Notes under the pieces: model-generated | Told to the model about the DNA's origin: nothing | Databases searched by the model: none | Seen by the model: only the letters and a program-made list of their open reading frames with translations | Made by a program: the position numbers and the translations under genes | Shown: one piece after another, positions 1 through 6,797 of the stretch | Layout of the letters: each line of letters begins with the position of its first letter | Position numbering within the stretch: position 1 is the stretch's first letter | Source: Methanobacterium sp. | GTDB lineage: Archaea; Methanobacteriota; Methanobacteria; Methanobacteriales; Methanobacteriaceae | DNA: 7,882 nt | Direction: 5' to 3' | Assembly: GCA_020854975.1 (NCBI GenBank) | Contig: JAHKLQ010000066.1 | Span: 1 to 7,882 of the forward strand

Positions 1-1386
1 TTATTCAACTTGCTCTTAGTAGCCATTGACATGTCAGTTATTAGTTTATCTCTGGTTTTAGCATGGTACATCCGGTTTGACACAGATTTACTAGGTTTTG
101 GTAGGGGAATTTGGGGATTTAACCATTATATGATGCCCCTCCTCTTCATTATACCTTCATATATTTTTCTTTTCTATGTTTTAGGTTTATACTCCCCTCA
201 AAGAACCCAAAAGAACATATTATCCGAAGCAGTTAAGATCATTGAGGCCAATATCATCGGATTGCTTTTTGTCACAACCCTATTATTTGTATTTGAATTA
301 ACTGAATATTCCAGATACTTACTGGCGATGTTTGCCATATTCAGCACCACCTTTTCGATTATCGAAAGATTAAGCGTCAGACAGTCCCTGAAGTACATAC
401 GCAGCAGAGGACATAACATCAAATACATCCTGATTATCGGAGCTGGAGAACTGGGTAAGAAAGTTTCCCATACCATAAGCCAGAATGAATATATGGGATA
501 TAATATTGTGGGATTTTTAGATGATAATTTAGAAAAGAATTCCCAATGTAATGGTTCAAAAATTATAGGATCAGTGGGAGACCTGGCTGATATTATTTCC
601 AATGAATTAGTTGACCGGGTAATTGTAACCTTATCCCCCAGACATTATGAACTTCTAGAATCAATAGTGGAAACCTGTGAGAAATGCGGAGTACGGGCAG
701 AGATAGTTCCAGATTATTATCGTTACATGCCAGCCACACCACATATTGACATAATAGAAGGAATCCCCATCATCCAAATCCGCCAGGTGCCCCTGGATAA
801 CCTATTTAACAGGTTCATAAAGAGATTTTTTGACATAACTCTTGTGATTCTAGCCATAATAATCCTATCCCCCCTCCTTATTTTCACAGCTATCATGGTG
901 AAGATAACTTCTCCAGGGCCTATCATCTTCAAACAGGAAAGATTGGGACGTAACAAAAAAAGTTTTTACATGTACAAGTTTCGCAGTATGAAGGTTCAGG
1001 ACACGGAAAAAGAGAAATTTCAGTGGACCACAGAAGATGATCCTCGTAAGACCAGGTTTGGTTCATTTATCCGAAGGACCAGTATTGATGAGTTACCCCA
1101 GTTTTTCAACATATTAAAAGGAGACATGAGTTTAATAGGTCCCCGACCTGAACGCCCCCATTTTGTGGGTAAATTCAAAGAAGAAGTTCCCAAATACATG
1201 ATCAAACATCATGTACGTCCAGGAATGACTGGTTTGGCACAGGTGAATGGTTACCGAGGAAATACATCTATCACCAAAAGAATTGAATATGACATTCAAT
1301 ATGTGGAAAACTGGACCCTTATGATGGATATAAAGATATTCTTCCGGACCTGGGGTAATCTTTTCATGGATGAGAATGCTTATTAA
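1..1386 (+). CDS. Polyprenyl-phosphate sugar-1-phosphate transferase (WcaJ/WbaP-like), 5' partial
   Basis: Probable membrane enzyme that transfers a sugar-1-phosphate from a nucleotide sugar to a polyprenyl phosphate, the first step of a surface polysaccharide or glycan. The frame is open to base 1, so the true start lies upstream; 461 residues are present and only a short N-terminus is probably missing. Numbering from the TTG at base 10: about four N-terminal membrane segments lie within the first ~125 residues. A Rossmann-like CoA_binding_3 part follows with GAGELG at 144-149. A fifth hydrophobic segment near 274-300 leads into the catalytic bacterial sugar-transferase domain. That domain holds the catalytic acid pair in DELPQ (360-364), then GPRPE (377-381) and RPGMTGLAQVNG (403-414). 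This is the full motif order of large polyprenol phosphoglycosyl transferases, so the enzyme looks active. Sugar and lipid carrier cannot be read from sequence. The next gene converges on it. Confidence 0.93.
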   Translation, partial: LFNLLLVAIDMSVISLSLVLAWYIRFDTDLLGFGRGIWGFNHYMMPLLFIIPSYIFLFYVLGLYSPQRTQKNILSEAVKIIEANIIGLLFVTTLLFVFELTEYSRYLLAMFAIFSTTFSIIERLSVRQSLKYIRSRGHNIKYILIIGAGELGKKVSHTISQNEYMGYNIVGFLDDNLEKNSQCNGSKIIGSVGDLADIISNELVDRVIVTLSPRHYELLESIVETCEKCGVRAEIVPDYYRYMPATPHIDIIEGIPIIQIRQVPLDNLFNRFIKRFFDITLVILAIIILSPLLIFTAIMVKITSPGPIIFKQERLGRNKKSFYMYKFRSMKVQDTEKEKFQWTTEDDPRKTRFGSFIRRTSIDELPQFFNILKGDMSLIGPRPERPHFVGKFKEEVPKYMIKHHVRPGMTGLAQVNGYRGNTSITKRIEYDIQYVENWTLMMDIKIFFRTWGNLFMDENAY

Positions 1387-1506
1387 GATGCCCCTAACTA
1401 TTTTAAAGATTACTATGAATAATTGAAGGGATCCCTATGTTTTACATTAATTAGTTACAGGGTACTTTTAGTATGATTCAAGATATCTGATTTGTAAAAC
1501 CAGGTT
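1387..1506. other. Convergent spacer with a 10-bp palindrome
   Basis: This 120-bp gap lies between two convergent genes. It holds the perfect palindrome AGGGATCCCT at 1427-1436 and the inverted repeat AAAACC/GGTTTT at 1496-1508, which overlaps the stop codon of the leftward gene. Neither has a loop long enough for a convincing hairpin. No long T-run terminator is seen on either strand, so how the two transcripts end is unclear. No coding potential was found. Confidence 0.4.
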
Positions 1507-2784
1507 TTAGATTACATTCATCCCTAAATTCCATTTCTGGTAAGGATTTTCATCAGGGAGTTTGTAAATGATGAACTCCATATTCCTCTTTCCAGTCACT
1601 CCCGGTGTGAAATTCAGAGGAATCTCCATTCTCTGGTTATTTTCCAGGGTAACATTACTCTGCTTAAGAGTGAGGTTATTTACCATTACCACTACCTGAT
1701 AATTCATTGTAGAACCTTCATGGTTCTCCAGAACCATAGTTAGATTGGTTTTTTCTCCGGAGGTTAAATTGAGAGCGTAGTTACTGTTATTCAGTTCCAC
1801 TCCGCTAACATAAAACCCTGTGGAATGACCAGTATTCAGGGATTCTGGACTTAAAAATATATAGACAGAGGTGGCTACAGTCAGAAGGATGCAGATGATG
1901 AGGAAAATACTCAGCACCTTCTCCAATTTCAGAATGTGTAGTCTCCTTTCTCTTGGGACTTTTTTCAGTTTCATGAAACTTATGAAACAGAAGATTAAAC
2001 TGAAAACAGCGAGAACAATAAGTATGAGTTCTAAACGAATACTCCAGGGAGTGTAATTAAAGGCTAAACCAATTAAAGACGTCAGAATTAAACTTCCTCC
2101 ACAACCCAGTCCAAAACGTTCAACCAATTCCAAGTCATCATTTTTAGGAAACATCACAGCCAGTAACAGATAACCTGGTATGAATAATATGAATAAACTA
2201 CCTGGAACCATCCAGATAGGGGTTTTGTTCAAAGGAGGAATTAAAACAGTAATCAACATCAGTAAACTCAGCAAGGTGAAAATTATAATATTTTTAGGTA
2301 AAACCGCCTTGAAAGGTAGAGTTATTTCTTTGGAAGGTTCAGTTACCTCCTTGGAAGGTTGGAATGTCTTTTGAATAGATTTTTCAGCAACTTGCTCACT
2401 GACAGGTGTTTCTTTTAAGTCTGGTTTAAGATAACTTCTTCGGAGGATATAAGATGTAACTGCAAGGAGTAGGGTGATTAGTGATAAAATCAAAATTAAA
2501 TCTCTTAATTGAAGTCCTAATGGTGAGTATTTCAATATCACACTGGTTAAAATGGTTAAAAACACACTCATTTCCATGATCAGTATGGGTTTTCTTAAAA
2601 GACCCTGAAAATTTTCTTCAGGGTAAAGAACAGAGATTAATGCATATCCCGAGCCTATAAAAATCAGTATAAAGAGGACAATATCCAGGGTGTAGTTTCT
2701 AAATAGGGCTGTTGAAGTAAATATGGTGGTGATTATTGCCAATACCAAAATTATCATTAAATCTTTTGATGATGCTCCTTTCAT
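1507..2784 (-). CDS. DUF1616 family multi-pass membrane protein with sequon-rich outer domain
   Basis: A 425-residue integral membrane protein of unknown biochemical role. DUF1616 proteins are mainly archaeal, and a surface or glycan-related role is inferred from the neighbouring sugar transferase. Hydrophobic segments lie at about 8-28, 33-54, 66-85, 95-114, 165-185, 190-212, 225-244, 251-271 and 289-311. A hydrophilic linker (115-163) contains PSKEVTE followed by PSKEITL. The C-terminal ~115 residues form a soluble beta-rich domain with six N-glycosylation sequons, at N332, N339, N347, N370, N377 and N391. Residues 35-118 and 195-275 resemble each other: GSGYALISVLYP against IPGYLLLAVMFP, then ILTS...KYSP against ILTS...NYTP. 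This suggests that the four-helix block is duplicated. The ATG start is supported by GGAGG at 2791-2795 on this strand, 6 nt upstream. It is divergent from the secreted-protein gene. Confidence 0.88.
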   Translation of the reverse strand: MKGASSKDLMIILVLAIITTIFTSTALFRNYTLDIVLFILIFIGSGYALISVLYPEENFQGLLRKPILIMEMSVFLTILTSVILKYSPLGLQLRDLILILSLITLLLAVTSYILRRSYLKPDLKETPVSEQVAEKSIQKTFQPSKEVTEPSKEITLPFKAVLPKNIIIFTLLSLLMLITVLIPPLNKTPIWMVPGSLFILFIPGYLLLAVMFPKNDDLELVERFGLGCGGSLILTSLIGLAFNYTPWSIRLELILIVLAVFSLIFCFISFMKLKKVPRERRLHILKLEKVLSIFLIICILLTVATSVYIFLSPESLNTGHSTGFYVSGVELNNSNYALNLTSGEKTNLTMVLENHEGSTMNYQVVVMVNNLTLKQSNVTLENNQRMEIPLNFTPGVTGKRNMEFIIYKLPDENPYQKWNLGMNVI

Positions 2785-2826
2785 TATGATCCTCCACTAG
2801 AGATAGAGTCCTGACTATTATTAAAT

Positions 2827-2836
2827 CTTTATAATT
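2827..2836 (-). promoter_or_regulatory. Probable TATA box of the DUF1616 gene
   Basis: Read on the minus strand, AATTATAAAG resembles an archaeal TATA box. A start site about 25 nt downstream would fall near 2805, giving a leader of roughly 20 nt that includes the GGAGG site. The box overlaps the nearer copy of the 14-bp tandem repeat. A second TATA-like string, TTTATAAAT at 2898-2906, could be a distal alternative on either strand. Confidence 0.45.
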
Positions 2837-2858
2837 AGTACAATATAATTAGTACAAT
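2831..2858. repeat. Perfect 14-bp tandem direct repeat (2 copies)
   Basis: ATAATTAGTACAAT occurs at 2831-2844 and again at 2845-2858 with no spacer and no mismatch. Relative to the leftward DUF1616 gene the two copies abut or overlap the proposed TATA box, where a paired operator could sit. A regulatory role is inferred. A simple slippage duplication is the alternative. Confidence 0.9.
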
Positions 2859-2908
2859 ATTACTCCTAGTAAAAGTGAATATTTTACCTTTTATTGATTT
2901 ATAAATAA

Positions 2909-2948
2909 CTGTGTCATAACCTTTAGACCTGTGTCATAACCTTTAGAC
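2909..2948. repeat. Perfect 20-bp tandem direct repeat (2 copies)
   Basis: A 20-bp unit at 2909-2928 is repeated exactly at 2929-2948. Its core, CATAACCTTTA, lies at 2915-2925 and 2935-2945. The core occurs a third time at 3013-3023, at the promoter of the downstream secreted-protein gene. The unit length is not a multiple of three and the repeat lies between genes, so it is not coding. A TATA-like string (2898-2906) sits immediately left of the repeats. Confidence 0.92.
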
Positions 2949-3012
2949 TGAAATTCATTTATAAGTTCATGGTTATTAGACTCACTTAAATAACATAAAT
3001 TCTTTAAAAGAA

Positions 3013-3030
3013 CATAACCTTTAATATATA
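3013..3030 (+). promoter_or_regulatory. Probable promoter of the secreted Ser/Thr-rich protein, with third CATAACCTTTA copy
   Basis: TTTAATATATA at 3020-3030 is a good archaeal TATA candidate. A start site about 25 nt downstream would fall near 3050, leaving a short leader containing the ribosome site. The 11-bp core of the upstream tandem repeat occupies 3013-3023. It therefore covers the BRE position and the first bases of the TATA box, where a bound protein would compete with or help TBP/TFB. Confidence 0.5.
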
Positions 3031-3065
3031 CCTCGTGTATAACAATTGAACAAGGTGAGATATAG

Positions 3066-3446
3066 ATGAACAAAGATCATAAATTAATGGGTGGAATGGT
3101 ACCCATTATATTGATTTTATGTATTGGTCTTTATGGAATTCCAGGGGCTTTAGGCTCACAATCAGATTCAAACCAGGCTTTAACCCAATTGGGCACCGCA
3201 GAACAAAACACTACTTCAACGGATGAAACCCTTACCAGCACAGAACCTGACAACACAGAAGATTCCCAGCAAACTTCCTCTGATCAGACCAGCAGCAGAT
3301 CAACTACAAGCACATCCACAACAAATACAAATACAGGCACCAGCACAAGTGATACAACATCAAATCAGGGAAACACTCAACAGCCAGCTCAAGAAGAAAC
3401 CCCAGAGACACCAGATGTCGAAACAGGACCTGGAGTAGAGGCTTAA
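3066..3446 (+). CDS. Secreted Ser/Thr-rich mucin-like small protein
   Basis: A 126-residue protein of no family I recognise. The N-terminus looks like a Sec signal peptide: K3, H5 and K6 precede a hydrophobic core at about 11-29, with a plausible cleavage after ALG at residue 30. The mature ~96 residues are low-complexity, with 42 Ser or Thr, many Asn, Gln and acidic residues, no Cys and one clear N-glycosylation sequon at N48 (NTT). The C-terminus is Pro/Glu-rich and has no membrane anchor. This composition fits an extended, possibly O-glycosylated extracellular stalk or matrix protein. A glycan-acceptor role is inferred only from composition and the neighbouring sugar transferase. GGTGA at 3054-3058 lies 7 nt before the ATG and supports the start. 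Translation ends with two consecutive TAA codons. The signal peptide argues that the frame is real rather than chance low-complexity sequence. Confidence 0.75.
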   Translation: MNKDHKLMGGMVPIILILCIGLYGIPGALGSQSDSNQALTQLGTAEQNTTSTDETLTSTEPDNTEDSQQTSSDQTSSRSTTSTSTTNTNTGTSTSDTTSNQGNTQQPAQEETPETPDVETGPGVEA

Positions 3447-3473
3447 TAATAAAAAGTATATAATTAATTTCTA

Positions 3474-3486
3474 TTTTTTTTCTTTT
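3474..3486 (+). terminator. T-run terminator after the secreted-protein gene
   Basis: Eight T residues, one C and four T residues lie about 27 nt after the double TAA stop. T-runs without an obligatory hairpin are the usual archaeal termination signal. The palindrome CAGTTAACTG at 3491-3500 follows closely. Confidence 0.6.
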
Positions 3487-3521
3487 AACTCAGTTAACTG
3501 AAACTCTAACTGAATTATTTA

Positions 3522-3556
3522 TCTGAGCTAGGACCCCCTCAGAAATTTAAAAAGAA
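3522..3556 (-). terminator. Possible minus-strand terminator with inverted repeat
   Basis: Just after the stop of the leftward small membrane protein the minus strand reads TTCTTTTTAAATTT. An inverted repeat, TCTGAG (3522-3527) and CTCAGA (3538-3543) with a 10-nt loop, follows. Together with the plus-strand T-run this makes the 110-bp convergent spacer a plausible two-way terminator. Confidence 0.4.
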
Positions 3557-3745
3557 CTAGATAGTGGCCGGGAAATTAGAGTTAGGAGCTGCTACCACCA
3601 TCATCACCCCTATCATGAGTACGGTAATCATGATTATCATAGGCACAAAGTAACGCATACCCAGGTATCGTAGGTCTATTTCGTCCCTATACTGAGTTTT
3701 TCTTCTTAAATCTGGAATTTGATTGTTTCTGTAACTTTTTTGCAT
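3557..3745 (-). CDS. Small single-pass membrane protein, 62 residues
   Basis: I do not recognise a family. Residues 1-31 are strongly charged, with many Arg and Asp plus Tyr. Residues ~33-53 form one hydrophobic helix rich in Met, Ile and Val, and a short tail ends in NSNFPATI. The charge pattern suggests N-terminus inside and a short C-terminal tail outside. The ATG start is supported by GAGG at 3751-3754 on this strand, 5 nt upstream, and by a TATA-like TTAAATATG at 3781-3789. The gene is convergent with the secreted Ser/Thr-rich gene and divergent from cdc48. No longer rival frame covers this stretch. The charged-then-hydrophobic layout with its own ribosome site makes it more likely real than a chance frame. 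Its function is unknown. Confidence 0.6.
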   Translation of the reverse strand: MQKSYRNNQIPDLRRKTQYRDEIDLRYLGMRYFVPMIIMITVLMIGVMMVVAAPNSNFPATI

Positions 3746-3780
3746 TATATCCCTCTTTTATTAAGGAATAGGGTATTTAA

Positions 3781-3789
3781 CATATTTAA
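3781..3789 (-). promoter_or_regulatory. Possible TATA box of the small membrane protein gene
   Basis: On the minus strand TTAAATATG lies about 36 nt before the ATG. That would put transcription start near 3760 and give a leader of about 15 nt. A second TTAAATA at 3774-3780 is too close to the ribosome site to be the better choice. Confidence 0.35.
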
Positions 3790-3853
3790 GGGAAGAGATA
3801 GAGAGCACCTGAGAAGTAATCTCCAGGTTAATCCCGGCTATGGGGGAAATCAA

Positions 3854-3866
3854 CAAAAATTTAAAT
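3854..3866 (+). promoter_or_regulatory. Probable BRE/TATA promoter of cdc48
   Basis: An A-rich stretch followed by TTTAAAT (3860-3866) resembles an archaeal BRE plus TATA box. Start of transcription would be near 3888, leaving a leader of about 85 nt, long for an archaeal gene. The leader contains the weak AT-rich inverted repeat AAAACA/TGTTTT at 3939-3953, just ahead of the ribosome site. Confidence 0.4.
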
Positions 3867-3961
3867 CATCTTCCACATAGATTAAACCTCACCAGAAAAG
3901 TAATAAGTCAAGATAGATGTAGATAAAACAATACAATCAAAACAATTTGTTTTAACTCTCT

Positions 3962-3967
3962 GGAGGT
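3962..3967 (+). promoter_or_regulatory. Shine-Dalgarno site that sets the TTG start of cdc48
   Basis: GGAGGT lies exactly 6 nt before the TTG at 3974. This optimal spacing settles the non-ATG start; the first ATG codons in frame lie inside the conserved N domain. Confidence 0.85.
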
Positions 3968-3973
3968 AATAAA

Positions 3974-6259
<2,286 letters not shown>

Positions 6260-6266
6260 TAAGTTT

Positions 6267-6280
6267 AGGGTGAATCCCCT
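6267..6280 (+). other. Short inverted repeat between cdc48 and archease
   Basis: AGGG and CCCT flank a 6-nt loop just after the cdc48 stop codon. The stem is only four base pairs and no T-run follows, so it is weak evidence for a terminator. Readthrough into the archease gene appears possible. Confidence 0.25.
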
Positions 6281-6315
6281 TTAGCTAGTTATTGCCCAAT
6301 AAAAGAGGTTTACTT

Positions 6316-6759
6316 GTGGATAAAAAAATAACCAGACCCAACTTTGAATTTTTTGATGTTACTGCCGATGTTGGCTTCCGGGCTTATGGTCAGAATTTGG
6401 AGGAGGCTTTCCAGAATGCAGCCCTGGCCACCTTTGAAGTCATGACTGACACCTCACAGATAAAGCCAACAGTAAAACGAGAGATACAACTGGAATCTGA
6501 AGATGAAAAAGCACTCCTTTATGATTGGCTCAGTGAATTACTCTTTTTACAGGACTATGAAGGACTGGTTTTCTCACTTTTCACAGTTCACATAACACAA
6601 AAAGGTCCGGTAAATTTCACCATCCATGCTGAAGTCTGGGGGGAAGAATTCAATCAGGCCACCCATGAAGTAAGAGATGAGGTTAAGGCAGTTACCTTTC
6701 ATCTTATGGAAATTGAAAAAGAAAACGGATGTATGGTGCAGGTGATTTTAGATACTTAA
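6316..6759 (+). CDS. Archease (RtcB tRNA-ligase activator)
   Basis: A small cytoplasmic cofactor. Archeases speed up guanylylation and turnover of the RNA ligase RtcB, which joins tRNA halves after intron removal. From the GTG at 6316 the protein has 147 residues, close to the family's usual ~140. That start has GAGGT at 6305-6309, 6 nt upstream. The TTG at 6292 would add eight residues ahead of the conserved core and has no such site. The family signature near the N-terminus reads FEFFDVTADVGFRAYG (10-25), with the acidic D14 and D18 kept. The usual DHTAD histidine is Val at position 15. The C-terminus has the family's KAVTFH segment and ends VILDT, keeping the penultimate Asp expected at the metal site. 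It lies 56 nt after cdc48. A T-run terminator follows. Confidence 0.93.
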   Translation: MDKKITRPNFEFFDVTADVGFRAYGQNLEEAFQNAALATFEVMTDTSQIKPTVKREIQLESEDEKALLYDWLSELLFLQDYEGLVFSLFTVHITQKGPVNFTIHAEVWGEEFNQATHEVRDEVKAVTFHLMEIEKENGCMVQVILDT

Positions 6760-6763
6760 CACC

Positions 6764-6774
6764 TTTTTTTTTTT
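6764..6774 (+). terminator. 11-T terminator after archease
   Basis: Eleven consecutive T residues begin five bases after the archease stop codon, a typical archaeal terminator. The end of the run (TTTAAAT, 6772-6778) could also serve as a poor TATA box for the next gene, but then transcription would start almost at its ATG. Confidence 0.7.
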
Positions 6775-6797
6775 AAATGAATCAGGGATGATTTAGT

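Noticed and set aside
10..12. TTG at base 10 as the true start of the sugar transferase
   Set aside because: The frame is open to base 1, and no ribosome site can be seen because the window begins there. The family normally has a few more residues before the first membrane helix.
1427..1436. Palindrome AGGGATCCCT as a terminator hairpin or operator
   Set aside because: The palindrome has no loop and no following T-run, and sits between convergent genes where an operator is unlikely. It is noted only as a spacer feature.
2909..2948. CRISPR-like array
   Set aside because: The two copies abut with no spacers, only two units exist, and no cas genes are present.
2891..3073. Minus-strand 60-codon frame across the 20-bp tandem repeats
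   Set aside because: It overlaps the promoter and start of the secreted-protein gene. The 20-bp unit is read in different frames, so the protein shows no repeat, and there is no clear ribosome site.
3223..3438. Alternative plus-strand frame inside the secreted-protein gene
   Set aside because: It is a frame shadow of a low-complexity region. The main frame has a signal peptide and a ribosome site; this one has neither.
6292..6294. TTG as the archease start
   Set aside because: The GTG at 6316 has a properly spaced GAGGT and gives a protein closer to the usual family length.
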